Shown here piece after piece: positions 8,311 to 17,234 of a stretch of DNA of 64,000 bases. Both the position numbers and the translations under genes were made by a program. Position 1 is the stretch's first letter, and each line of letters begins with the position of its first letter. The stretch is from Corynebacterium sp. (lineage in GTDB: Bacteria > Actinomycetota > Actinomycetes > Mycobacteriales > Mycobacteriaceae): assembly GCF_030532965.1 (NCBI RefSeq), contig NZ_JAUNKC010000013.1, positions 1 through 64,000 on the forward strand, written 5' to 3'. Below the pieces are notes generated by a model. The model ran no database searches, was not told the DNA's origin, and was given only the letters and a program-made list of their open reading frames with translations.

Positions 8311-8369
8311 GTTTAGCAAGTTTAGTGAAGTTTAGTTGAAATAACTAAACTTCACTAAACTTGCTAAAC
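8311..8369. repeat. Perfect 27-bp inverted repeat built of TTTAG iterations
   Basis: Arms 8311-8337 and 8343-8369 are exact reverse complements around a 5-bp centre (GAAAT). Each arm contains three copies of a GTTTAG core spaced ten bases apart (GTTTAGCAA, GTTTAGTGAA, GTTTAGTT), so the element is both a palindrome and a set of phased direct repeats, one per helical turn. It sits between the end of the DUF1846 gene and the start codon of the ATPase gene. There is no T tract, which argues against a terminator and for a protein-binding operator. Confidence 0.85.
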
Positions 8370-8387
8370 CAATGGCAACTACCCACT

Positions 8388-9881
8388 TTAGCGTTTTTGA
8401 TACAGCGACTTCCGTTGGAACTTAGGGTCCGAGGTAACCAGGATTCCTAAGTTCCGGAAGATCGTTTCATCGACGGAACCGAGAATGGTGGTGGTGTGCA
8501 CGTCGCAGCCCCGCAATTGTTTCAATTGGTCCAACGCGCGTTTGGCTTCATCGCTGGTACCTGCGGAGACAGAAAGCGCGATTAGCACCTCGTCGGTATG
8601 CAGCCGCGGGTTCCTACTTCCTAGATGCTGGGTTTTTAAGGTTTGGATCGGCTCGATGGAGGCAGGGGAGAGCAGGTGAATGCTGTCATCAATCCCAGCC
8701 AAATGCTTCAACGCATTAAGCAGCATTGCCGCCGAACAGCCCAAAAGCTCAGAGGTGTGGCCGGTGATGATGGTGCCGTCGGCAAGCTCAATGGCAGAGC
8801 CTGGTTCACCGGTTTCGATTTCCCGTAGCCTGGCAGGTGCAATAACCCGCCGCTTATCCGTGGTGATCCCGGCCTTCGCCATCACCACGGCCGCGCGGTC
8901 GGATTGGGTGGAGTCGCGGCCGTCCCGGGCTTCGTCGACAAGCGCCTTAAAGTAGCGCCGAATGATCTCCTGATTCGCGGCCTCGCGGCACACCTCATCG
9001 TCGATAATGCACAATCCCGCCATGTTTACACCCATATCGGTCGGGGACTGGTACGGCGTGGTGCCGGTGAGTCGCTCTAACAGGGTTTTCAGCAGCGGGA
9101 AGGCCTCGACGTCGCGGTTGTAATTGACGGTTTGTTCGCCGTGCGCGGTGAGGTGGAAGTGATCGATGACGTTGGCATCGTTGAGGTCAACGGTGGCCGC
9201 CTCGTACGCCAGGTTCACCGGGTGCTCCAACGGCAGATTCCAAATCGGGAACGTCTCGAACTTGGCGTAACCAGCCTGCACACCTCGCTGATGCTCGTGG
9301 TAAACCTGGGACAAACACGTAGCAAGTTTTCCGGAACCAGGACCCGGCGCGGTCACCACCACTAAATCACGGGTGGTTTCGGCGTATTCGTTAAGTCCCA
9401 ACCCGTCTTCGGATACGATCAGGTCCATATTGGTGGGGTAACCGGGGATTACGTGGTGCCGGGCTACTTTGAGCCCTAGGCGTTCCAGTCGGTCTTTAAA
9501 GTCGCTGGCTCGCCGGTTATCGTCTTCCATTTGGGTGAGCACGATGTGTTCCACCAAGAAGCCGCGCGCCCGAAACACGTCGACAAGCCGCAACACGTCA
9601 TCCTCATAGGTAATGCCAAGGTCCGCGCGCATTTTTTGTCGCTCAAGATCCTTGGCATTGATACAGATGAGGATTTCCACTTCGTCCCGGATTTGCTCCA
9701 GCATGGCAATTTTATTGTCCGGGGTGAATCCGGGGAGCACCCGGGAGGCGTGCATGTCGTCGAAAAGCTTGCCGCCCATTTCCAGATACAGTTTTCCGCC
9801 GATCTCTTCGCGGCGGGTTTTGATGTGTCGAGACTGCATCTCGATGTACTTCTCACGGTCAAAGCCAATCGTTTTTACCAT
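8388..9881 (-). CDS. DUF1846 family protein
   Basis: A 497-residue soluble protein of the DUF1846 family. The family is recognised from the N terminus [16 protein letters not shown], the segment [24 protein letters not shown], and [19 protein letters not shown] (around residues 175-195), a P-loop-like glycine-rich stretch. Length is normal for the family. Structures of family members are known but no reaction is established, so I give no function. It contains three copies of the CGTCGANAAGC motif (8933, 9578, 9758). Confidence 0.9.
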   Translation of the reverse strand: MVKTIGFDREKYIEMQSRHIKTRREEIGGKLYLEMGGKLFDDMHASRVLPGFTPDNKIAMLEQIRDEVEILICINAKDLERQKMRADLGITYEDDVLRLVDVFRARGFLVEHIVLTQMEDDNRRASDFKDRLERLGLKVARHHVIPGYPTNMDLIVSEDGLGLNEYAETTRDLVVVTAPGPGSGKLATCLSQVYHEHQRGVQAGYAKFETFPIWNLPLEHPVNLAYEAATVDLNDANVIDHFHLTAHGEQTVNYNRDVEAFPLLKTLLERLTGTTPYQSPTDMGVNMAGLCIIDDEVCREAANQEIIRRYFKALVDEARDGRDSTQSDRAAVVMAKAGITTDKRRVIAPARLREIETGEPGSAIELADGTIITGHTSELLGCSAAMLLNALKHLAGIDDSIHLLSPASIEPIQTLKTQHLGSRNPRLHTDEVLIALSVSAGTSDEAKRALDQLKQLRGCDVHTTTILGSVDETIFRNLGILVTSDPKFQRKSLYQKR

Positions 9882-9994
9882 GGACCTTTATTAAACCAGA
9901 CTGTGACGCGCCCACTCAATATGACACGGTTAACCAGGTAAAAATGTGCAGTCCACCGGGATTTTCCCAGACGATACCTGTTAGGGTTTTAGCC

Positions 9995-10375
9995 ATGAAT
10001 CGTGAATTGAGTGCTGCGGAGAAAGCGGTCGTAGAAAAGATCATTCGTCATGCCCCACCATCGATGCCGGAGATCACCACCGTTTCCACTAAACAGCGCG
10101 ATTACCTGATTCAATTGCTTCCATTCCTTAGGGTCACCGGTACCTGTGGTTGTGGTAACTGCCCATCCGTGTATCTCCACCCCGTTGGTGAGTGGCCAGA
10201 ACCGGTGGACACATGTGACTGCGTTTTGGATTCCTGGACAGAAGTTGACCCAGCGATGGTGATGTTGTTTATTGAAAACGGACTTCCAACGTTTTTAGAA
10301 GTTGCGCCATTTGGTGATTTTTCGGTGCCATTGCCAGATGCGGACGCCTTACGGTTCGATTTTACGCAATTATAG
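9995..10375 (+). CDS. Small conserved-looking protein with CxC-x2-C motif, unknown function
   Basis: A 126-residue soluble protein starting MNRELSAAEKAVVEKIIRHA. A cysteine cluster VTGTCGCGNCPSVYL in the middle and a second pair DTCDCV about 20 residues later could bind a metal. No signal peptide or membrane helix. The frame is open upstream to 9944, but the ATG at 9995 gives a typical N terminus. Its neighbours do not suggest a role. Confidence 0.65.
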   Translation: MNRELSAAEKAVVEKIIRHAPPSMPEITTVSTKQRDYLIQLLPFLRVTGTCGCGNCPSVYLHPVGEWPEPVDTCDCVLDSWTEVDPAMVMLFIENGLPTFLEVAPFGDFSVPLPDADALRFDFTQL

Positions 10376-10396
10376 CTTCAGACAATTGCAGGTTTG

Positions 10397-10523
10397 GAAG
10401 CTTATTCAGGGGTCGCGCAAATGCGTCTTGACACTTCATACAAAATTCAACGCCTGCCTCTGCCTATACCACCAATCAGAGAAACAACCGCCCTACCGAA
10501 ACCCCAGCACCTGAATAAGCTTC
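10397..10523. repeat. 14-bp perfect inverted repeat with 99-bp interior
   Basis: GAAGCTTATTCAGG (10397-10410) recurs as its exact reverse complement at 10510-10523. The interior has no gene and contains a TTGACA (10428-10433) without a good -10 partner. It lies in the 416-bp gap between the small Cys protein and the secreted protein. It could be a remnant of a small mobile element or a long-range RNA stem. No transposase and no target duplication are visible. Confidence 0.55.
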
Positions 10524-10791
10524 TTGGTTTCGGATCACAGTTGTACATTCTTGTGCTTTTCGGGCAGTCATAAAGGATCCATGAATTAAACAGCCAAGAG
10601 AAAGATGCGGTACACATCACACAATTATTTGGTTCCGATTCGGAATAAACCGCAATCCTCTCACTGTTGCACCAAGTGTGAAAACGCCGAGGCCTTCCCC
10701 ACCGCAACACAGCACACACGCTTTAACGGTGGGGAAACTCTGCTGAAACCACTTACCTTGAAGTATCCCTTCGACATGGAAAGGACATCTC

Positions 10792-11712
10792 ATGCGCGCC
10801 ATGACCCTACTCACCCTTGGAATTGCTGCCGCCATCGTCGCTAGCCCCACTCAGGCACTCGCCCAATCGGCGCAGCACCCCATCACCTCCACTGTGACGG
10901 GCAATATGTGCGAAATCACCGTCCATAAGGAAAATGAGAAGGCCGCCCGGTGGTTCGGCTACGATATGACCGTTGATCAGTTCGTTTTCCGCAAGATCGC
11001 CCTGGAAAACCCTCAGTTCCGCACATTCGTCCAAACCTTCAAGGATGCCGCCCGCGGATCCCAAGAATCCAACACCGCGAGCGAAGGAATCAAGAATATC
11101 CTGCGCACCAACCACAACTTCCAGAACGACGATGATATAGTCAGCGCTTTGCACATCATCCAAACCAACTTTGATTATGTTCTCAATGGCACTGGCGAGA
11201 TTCCGGGCGGTATCTACACCCCAGTCTCGTTCACCCCAGAGCAGGCAACACAAGCCCTGGCTGCCGACAACTTCCTTCAGCGTTTCACCAAACACTCTCT
11301 CATTAACCCTGGGGATGTGCAGCCAAACAACTTCAGCGATGGTTACAACTTCCTCCGCGAGCAACGCGCCGCCGAGCGCAATGAGCTCCTTTTGGCCCTG
11401 AAGTCGGAAGCAGCTGGGGCATTGAGGGCATGCGCTTCTATGAAAAACTACCCGGAGTCTAACCCACGTGGTGAGGACAATCCTCAGAATGTTCCTGAAT
11501 CCATGCCTGACAATAACGGAATGGGGCCAATGAAACCAGACATGGACTCCGGCGACAAGGACACCGCTCCTCAAGCCCCTGAGAAGAAGGGTGGATTAGG
11601 CGTAGGAGCCATCATCGGCATCGTTGCTGGCGTGCTTGCAGCGGTGGCTGGCCTCATAGCCCTTGTATTCCCACTGCTCAAGCCCGCTCTGGATCGCCTG
11701 TTCCGTTTCTAA
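10792..11712 (+). CDS. Secreted, C-terminally membrane-anchored protein of unknown function
   Basis: A 306-residue protein with a Sec signal peptide (MRAMTLLTLGIAAAIVASPTQALA, cleavage after Ala-Leu-Ala), a helical ectodomain of about 180 residues rich in Asn, Gln and Glu, a Pro/Asp/Gly-rich stalk (residues 220-265) and a C-terminal membrane helix (about 270-295) followed by a short basic tail. This is the common corynebacterial type I surface protein layout. No known domain is recognised. Two ectodomain cysteines (in GNMCEIT and LRACASM) may form a disulfide. The ribosome site AAAGGA precedes the ATG at a good distance. A terminator follows. Confidence 0.75.
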   Translation: MRAMTLLTLGIAAAIVASPTQALAQSAQHPITSTVTGNMCEITVHKENEKAARWFGYDMTVDQFVFRKIALENPQFRTFVQTFKDAARGSQESNTASEGIKNILRTNHNFQNDDDIVSALHIIQTNFDYVLNGTGEIPGGIYTPVSFTPEQATQALAADNFLQRFTKHSLINPGDVQPNNFSDGYNFLREQRAAERNELLLALKSEAAGALRACASMKNYPESNPRGEDNPQNVPESMPDNNGMGPMKPDMDSGDKDTAPQAPEKKGGLGVGAIIGIVAGVLAAVAGLIALVFPLLKPALDRLFRF

Positions 11713-11778
11713 GCTCCACAGGCTTACTAGGTAGATCCTCTGGTTTCTCCTATCGGATTCACGGCACCGAAGCTGCAC

Positions 11779-11830
11779 AAAGCCCCCACTCCTCTCCAAC
11801 GTCCTGCATAGGAAGAAGGGTGGAGGCTTT
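11779..11830 (+). terminator. Hairpin after the secreted-protein gene
   Basis: AAAGCCCCCAC (11779-11789) pairs with GTGGAGGCTTT (11820-11830) with one mismatch; a short TCCT/AGGA pair lies in the loop. Only a weak T tract follows. It sits between two convergent genes and may act on both strands. Confidence 0.6.
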
Positions 11831-11833
11831 GTC

Positions 11834-11853
11834 ATGTTTCACACGTGAAACAT
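11834..11853. other. parS-like site with a 2-bp insertion at its centre
   Basis: ATGTTTCACACGTGAAACAT contains both half-sites of parS (TGTTTCAC and GTGAAACA) separated by two extra bases (AC). ParB contacts the two half-sites with fixed spacing, so this copy is probably weak or dead. It is the most origin-distal member of the family in the window. Confidence 0.5.
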
Positions 11854-11875
11854 TGTGGGATTGGGTGACAGGTGG

Positions 11876-11886
11876 CGTCGACAAGC
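11876..11886 (+). repeat. CGTCGANAAGC dispersed motif, intergenic copy
   Basis: Exact copy (N = C) eight bases beyond the end of the symporter gene. The upstream context GGTGG is the same as at the copy at 3384. Confidence 0.8.
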
Positions 11887-11893
11887 AACTGCG

Positions 11894-13141
11894 TTAGGCG
11901 GGATCGGTTTCCCCGCCGGAAATGGCCACTGCAAGGCCGAGGTCGTCGGCGTCGTCAAGCTCGTTGCGGACGATGTTACCCTTAGCGAACTTGTCCACGA
12001 CCAGGGCAATTGCGCCGTCACCGGTGACGTTGCAGGCGGTACCGAAGGAGTCGATCGCGATATAGGCGGCGATCATGAGCGCCACTTGGTCGTCGGTAAA
12101 GCCCAGGTTAGCGGAGAGCAAGCCGACCGCAGCCATGATCGCACCACCCGGAACGCCGGGGGCGGCGACCATCGTCACACCAAGCATGAGAATAAAACCG
12201 AGCGCTGTGGGTAGCGGCAGGGCCATGCCATCCATAAACATGATGGCGAAGGCAAACAGGGTGATCTTCATCATCGAACCGGAAAGGTGAATCGTGGCGC
12301 AAAGCGGAATGACGAAACCGGCGACGGATTGCGAGACGCCGTTCTTGCGGGCCGATTCGTAGGTGACTGGGATCGTCGCTGCGGACGAGGAGGTACCCAA
12401 CGCGGTGAAGTAGGCGGGCATCATGTTCTTTAACGAACTAAACGGGTTGCGGCCGGTGATGATGCCAGCGAGCAGATATTGCAGCAACAACAGCGCGAAC
12501 GAGCCGATGATCGCCAGAAGCAGAACCTTGGCGAAGGCGGAGAGAACGTCGGTCAGATTGCCGTTCATGCCGAGCGATAGGAAAAGACCAAAGATGTAGA
12601 TCGGCAGCAGTGGGACGATGAATTTGGCGATCACCTTCATTACCACGCGGCGTAGATCCGCAACACCGCCGTAGAGGGTGTCTGACTTAACCGTCGTCAT
12701 GGCCACGCCGACCACGAAGGCGAGCACCAGCGCGGTCATAACCGGCATAGGGGCAGGCATTTCTACCGAAATATAGGGCGACAGCTCGCCTTCGGAAATA
12801 TCGGCGACGGAGATCTTTTCTTGGCCTTTCAAAAGCCACGGATAAATAAGGACCGCCGCGCCCCAGGACACGAGGCCAGCAAAGATTGCTGAACCGTAGG
12901 CAATGCCGGTGGTGAAGGCCAACCATTTACCGGCACCCCGACCCAAACCTGCGATGGCTGGCGTAATGAGGGCGAAGATAAGCACCGGCACGAAGAAGCC
13001 GAGGAAGTTACCGAAAAGGCCATTGAACGTGACGAACACTCGGGCGAGCTGCTCGGGGAAGAAGAAGCTGCAGATGATACCGAGGATGATCGCAACGATG
13101 ATCTTAAACAGCAGCGACGATGTCAGCTGGCGTAGACTCAT
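11894..13141 (-). CDS. Dicarboxylate/amino acid:cation symporter family protein
   Basis: A 415-residue membrane transporter of the DAACS family (PF00375). Multiple hydrophobic helices run the whole length. The re-entrant loop signature is GTSSSAATIPVTYES and the second substrate/ion region is FGTACNVTGDGAIALVV. It should bring an acidic or neutral amino acid or dicarboxylate into the cell with Na+ or H+; an SstT-like serine/threonine specificity is possible but cannot be decided. The ATG at 13141 (MSLRQLTSS) begins right before the first helix; the frame extends to 13204 without good support. It is a single-gene transcript flanked by convergent and divergent neighbours. Confidence 0.85.
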   Translation of the reverse strand: MSLRQLTSSLLFKIIVAIILGIICSFFFPEQLARVFVTFNGLFGNFLGFFVPVLIFALITPAIAGLGRGAGKWLAFTTGIAYGSAIFAGLVSWGAAVLIYPWLLKGQEKISVADISEGELSPYISVEMPAPMPVMTALVLAFVVGVAMTTVKSDTLYGGVADLRRVVMKVIAKFIVPLLPIYIFGLFLSLGMNGNLTDVLSAFAKVLLLAIIGSFALLLLQYLLAGIITGRNPFSSLKNMMPAYFTALGTSSSAATIPVTYESARKNGVSQSVAGFVIPLCATIHLSGSMMKITLFAFAIMFMDGMALPLPTALGFILMLGVTMVAAPGVPGGAIMAAVGLLSANLGFTDDQVALMIAAYIAIDSFGTACNVTGDGAIALVVDKFAKGNIVRNELDDADDLGLAVAISGGETDPA

Positions 13142-13372
13142 GAGTATTCCAAATCTATGTAGGGGACATAAGCATAAGATAAGGACGCGACCAGTGCGGC
13201 TCACTGCGCTTTCCTTGGTGGTTTATCGATAGCGGAATCAATAAACCCGTTAGACCCTAATCTAGCGTGTTGCGAAGTTAATTCATATTTTTCCAACTGT
13301 TGCATATATCGCACATGCATATCTGGCGGCAGGAATCGCCGTTTTCCCCTGCTGGTAGCTAGAGTAATCACC

Positions 13373-13885
13373 ATGACTGTTGTTGGAACGCTGCTTGCCA
13401 TCTTCGCCGTCGCTTTGCTCATCATCGGGGGGTTGGCCTGGTCCCGGCGTCTGCCGGGAAATAAATACATCGGGGTGCGTGTTTCGGAAGTCCGTAAGTC
13501 GAAGGAAAACTGGGATACCGCCCACCAATTCGCCGGGCCGTTGTGGGTGGCCGCCGGGGTGGCATTGGCGGTGGCCTCCGTCCCGCCGTTTAGTGGCATT
13601 TCTTGGTTGTTAATCATCACGGTCATTGGGATTATCGCGGCTGTGTATTTCGTCGGTCTCGGGGCGTCGCTTGCGACCCGCGCCGCAGGGGTCATGGAGC
13701 AAGAGAGCCAGGAGGGTGGCTGTTGCGGGGGCGCGGCTGAGGAACCCGCGTCGGTTAAGGATGAAATGCCGTGCGAAACTACCGGCGACTGCAATCCCGG
13801 CGCGTGTTCGGGCGCCGGCATTTGCGGTGGTCACGACGTAGATATTGCCGCTTTACGACGCGCAGCCAAGTCGGCGGACGGTTAA
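13373..13885 (+). CDS. SdpI-like membrane protein with Cys-rich tail
   Basis: A 170-residue protein. Helices at about residues 5-22, 55-72 and 75-98 and the loop IGVRVSEVRKSKENWDTAHQFAG match the SdpI/YhfL family (PF13630, motif ENWxxxHxFAG), whose founding member gives immunity to the SdpC killing peptide. The last 60 residues are unusual: hydrophilic, with six cysteines in CC, CETTGDC and NPGACSGAGIC. They look like a metal-binding or redox appendage and should be cytoplasmic. Immunity function is not shown here; many actinobacterial members have no known role. It lies 88 bp upstream of the four-paralogue array, on the same strand. Confidence 0.75.
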   Translation: MTVVGTLLAIFAVALLIIGGLAWSRRLPGNKYIGVRVSEVRKSKENWDTAHQFAGPLWVAAGVALAVASVPPFSGISWLLIITVIGIIAAVYFVGLGASLATRAAGVMEQESQEGGCCGGAAEEPASVKDEMPCETTGDCNPGACSGAGICGGHDVDIAALRRAAKSADG

Positions 13886-13973
13886 AATTTCTGGTTTTAG
13901 GTTCTCATGTCGGACCCATATGTCAGAATCGTTGTGTATTGATCCGTGGGACCGGCAAAGGAGCACCGCCATT

Positions 13974-16900
13974 ATGGCTACAAAGGACTGGACTCCAGTT
14001 ATTTCGCTTTTCGACGAACTAGGGTGGGGGAAGGCGAAAATGAAGCAAGTGGCGGTGCTGCCATTGGGCACCGCGGAGCAACACAAGCTAGCCAAACGGT
14101 TATTAAGTAGCGGGCAGCTTCCCACCAAAAATGGCGCGAACCCGTTGATGTTGTCGTTATTTGCCCTCCGGTTGGGGGTCGCACCGAAGCGGGTCGTGCA
14201 ATTACTACGGCGGTATAATTCCCGGGGCGATCATCGATTAGTTGCACAGTGTGTGGCAGAACACGACGCAGAATACGCCACTGGTTTCATCGACGAAGCG
14301 GCACGATCAAATGACATTGAGGGTTCCCGGTTGTATGTGGATAGTGATTTCAATGCCGCTAGTTTCTTCATTCTTAGCCAGTACTTTCCTGAAATCCCGA
14401 TCCCATCGCACGAAAATTATCTTTATACCTGGTCTTTTCTTGCCGCTCACGCGCTGAAGATACCCGAGGGTGACGTCAGCAGTTCTAGGGACAGCAACCC
14501 CACACTCGATGAGATTATGCCGACTCTTCGTGAGCATTTGCATGCCTGCTTTGCCGGTGGGCTCGATATGTGGGGCATGATCGGACACGTGGCGTTGCGG
14601 GCGTTACACCGAAACGAAGTGGAACGGGAAAAGGTAGTTGCCGCCGCTTTTTATTCCTTAAGCACCGCCGTCCGACCGGGGCAGCGCCGCCGAATGGTGG
14701 AGATTTTGACCAAGGAGCTTAACGTCACGGACGATGAAATCCGCGAGCATTTCGAAATTCTCACCGGTTGTTTGACCACCGCCGACCCGATAATCATCTC
14801 TGCTTTTGGCAAGCGGGCAATCGCACTCGCACCCGCAGATGCCATCGGTGATCTGGTGTTACCCATGCTGTATGTGACCACGCTCAAGGGGCAAAAAGAC
14901 ACCCTTAGCGCGGTTGTGCGCCGAGGCGATATTCCAGCTGGCTCCCAGGCTATTCTGACCGAGCGAGTGGCGGAATTAGCTGGCAGCACCGATGAAAAGG
15001 TGGCGGGATATGCGACCAAGCTTCTTTCACGGTGGGGCGCTGCGGGCGATGGGTCGTCGACAAGCGAAGAAACCGTGATATATCCCTGGAACGACCCACC
15101 CCAGCTATGGGCGCTGCCGCGATTTGAACGGATTGCGCCAACCCCCGACAGCATCATTGACGCGATACGACACAAGGCGGTGTCTGAGCCCACAACCACT
15201 GTCGAATCAGAACAGTGCCTTGTCGCGTTTCACCAGCTCGCCACAGCCGATATTGACGCAGCTAAGCGGCTATCTACCACGTTGGGTTCGCAGGCGCCGT
15301 GGTGGTTTGTCATTCCAGAAACCCCCGACATCTTTTCCACACAAAGCTATTACGGATACAACTCCAGCGTTGGCATTCGTAATGCCCAGCTACAACACAC
15401 AATCGGCACGATCCCGAATATCTTGTCCGAACCCAGCTATGTGGATTTGAGCATCACTGTGGACGATTTGCTTGCCCGGCTGGCAGAATACGCTGATAGC
15501 GGCGCTCACGCCATCGAAGCAGATTTTACGTTGGCGTTATCGCGGCTGATCCTTGATGGGATTGATGTTGCAGCAGCCCAAGCCGAAGCATGCCGATACC
15601 AGGTGCCAATTTTAAGACCCATCAATGAGACAGATGACGTTTTGATGGCAGGCGAAATTCTGGCGAATTTTATCGCTGATCCGTACCTTGTACCGGAAAT
15701 GATGTCTGGTGTACCCCGGAACCGGTGGGAATACGGTGAGGTCTTTCAGCCACGCACCATTCCGACTCCGCGTAGCCTCCGGAAGATAACGGAACGGTTG
15801 ACCCAAGACATCTACCGTGGTGAGTTAAACCCGGCGGCGGTACCACGCTGGGGTGACGTCGGATGGACCCAAATGAAGTACCGCAAAACCGCAACCAATG
15901 CCATCGAAGGCGCGTTAGCTCTCCAAGCGGCCCGGAGTGCCACAGCGTTAGAGCCCGGCACCGCGATGAACCTCATTGCGCTCTTGCAACCCACCGCCAA
16001 AGGCGGTTTGGAATTAGCCCAGCAAGCGATAAGCGATGCCTGGAACCGGGGCCTGTTGCGTCCGGGGGTTGCCGATCCCCGCTACCTTAATTGGGATCCT
16101 CACAACACCACGTACACCGCCATTGCCACAATTGCTGTGGAATTGGCAGAAACCGGGATGCTGGCGGTGGCGTGGCAGCTTCTCGACGACATCCTCGTCC
16201 TATCCAGCAAACGCCCCGCATCCAGCGCTAGCACTTCAGCCATAGCGCAAGCGATGGCGCAGCTCGCGCCGTCTATCGCGCAGGCAATCTCTCAGGGGCA
16301 AGCACCAGCTAAAGCCGCTAACGTCCCTGGGTTACGGCACTTGGCAGCGAAACCCACCAAGAATAAGACAACCACTGCTGCCCGCGCAGCACTCGCGGTA
16401 CTGCCGGAACCAACGGAAGCAACGGAAGCAACCAGCATCGCAATCAATGTCGACCTTTCGGCCTGGGAAGAACCCCAGCCAAACGTTATCGCCGATGATG
16501 CGACCTGCACTCTGGTGGCACCGACCACGATCGCCGTGGAGTTTCCGCCCTCAGATACCACCAACCTCATCGGGGAGAAAACCTGCTATATCTCCATTTT
16601 TGAGCTGCGTAATTTCCTCAATTACCAAGAACTCACCCTTTACACCGATGGTGGTTTTGATTCTGGTTGGAGCCTTTTTGCCAAGTGGAGCAAGAACGCC
16701 TGGCATATTAGCGAAAAGGCAAGCCGAGGTTTCCCCAAAGACAATCTTCAATTGACCACAACAGTTCTATTTACCCTGTTAGGAGCACTCGTTACCGGTA
16801 AGGAAGGTACCGATACCTTCACGACAGTTAGCAGGTTTTTAACGGAAGGAAAGATTTCCACCGAGGCAATCCGCACCACCACCAAATTACTTGCACGCAA

Positions 16901-17234
16901 TGAATTATGGTCCCCGGCTCGCGCGTTGAGCCTGTTAAAAACAGACGACCAACTGCACTACTTATGGCCGCTACTCACCGAGTGTATGTCGGCAGCAGCC
17001 GAAGCCGTGGAATCCGGCGCAAATCCACCAAAATGGTTAACCAAGGTGCTCGATGTAGTCAGCACCTACTCCCACATTCTAGTTGCAGCAACACAAGCTG
17101 GTTTTATCCCCGCTAATTCATGGGAGCCATTAACAAAAATCGCGCAGCACAAGAAAAAGACAGCTGCGGTGCAGAAAGCAGCCGCCCTAACCACAATATT
17201 AAGCCCAGTACAGAAAGCCGGAGATGCCTCATAA
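13974..17234 (+). CDS. Giant paralogue A, DUF6493-like helical-repeat protein
   Basis: A 1,086-residue soluble protein, first of four tandem paralogues. The start is MATKDWTPVISLFDELGW, which aligns with the other three and has AAAGGAG ten bases upstream (13957-13963); the frame is open to 13845 but that extension has no counterpart. Blocks shared by the family include SLFALRLGVAPKRVVQLL near residue 60, LPMLYVTTLKGQK near 296, a linker then YPWNDPPQLWALPRFERI near 369, TTTVESEQCLVAF, ILSEPSYVDLSI, ARSATALEPGTAMNLI, LAVAWQLLDDIL, and a C terminus ending in KKKTAAVQKAA. The pattern is amphipathic helices without any enzyme motif, signal or membrane segment. The order of blocks resembles actinobacterial DUF6493/DUF7824-type proteins, which have no established function. 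Its last 11 bases overlap paralogue B. Confidence 0.75.
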   Translation: MATKDWTPVISLFDELGWGKAKMKQVAVLPLGTAEQHKLAKRLLSSGQLPTKNGANPLMLSLFALRLGVAPKRVVQLLRRYNSRGDHRLVAQCVAEHDAEYATGFIDEAARSNDIEGSRLYVDSDFNAASFFILSQYFPEIPIPSHENYLYTWSFLAAHALKIPEGDVSSSRDSNPTLDEIMPTLREHLHACFAGGLDMWGMIGHVALRALHRNEVEREKVVAAAFYSLSTAVRPGQRRRMVEILTKELNVTDDEIREHFEILTGCLTTADPIIISAFGKRAIALAPADAIGDLVLPMLYVTTLKGQKDTLSAVVRRGDIPAGSQAILTERVAELAGSTDEKVAGYATKLLSRWGAAGDGSSTSEETVIYPWNDPPQLWALPRFERIAPTPDSIIDAIRHKAVSEPTTTVESEQCLVAFHQLATADIDAAKRLSTTLGSQAPWWFVIPETPDIFSTQSYYGYNSSVGIRNAQLQHTIGTIPNILSEPSYVDLSITVDDLLARLAEYADSGAHAIEADFTLALSRLILDGIDVAAAQAEACRYQVPILRPINETDDVLMAGEILANFIADPYLVPEMMSGVPRNRWEYGEVFQPRTIPTPRSLRKITERLTQDIYRGELNPAAVPRWGDVGWTQMKYRKTATNAIEGALALQAARSATALEPGTAMNLIALLQPTAKGGLELAQQAISDAWNRGLLRPGVADPRYLNWDPHNTTYTAIATIAVELAETGMLAVAWQLLDDILVLSSKRPASSASTSAIAQAMAQLAPSIAQAISQGQAPAKAANVPGLRHLAAKPTKNKTTTAARAALAVLPEPTEATEATSIAINVDLSAWEEPQPNVIADDATCTLVAPTTIAVEFPPSDTTNLIGEKTCYISIFELRNFLNYQELTLYTDGGFDSGWSLFAKWSKNAWHISEKASRGFPKDNLQLTTTVLFTLLGALVTGKEGTDTFTTVSRFLTEGKISTEAIRTTTKLLARNELWSPARALSLLKTDDQLHYLWPLLTECMSAAAEAVESGANPPKWLTKVLDVVSTYSHILVAATQAGFIPANSWEPLTKIAQHKKKTAAVQKAAALTTILSPVQKAGDAS

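Noticed and set aside
10807..11574. 255-codon minus-strand frame
   Set aside because: Antisense to the surface protein gene, which has a signal peptide, membrane anchor and good ribosome site.
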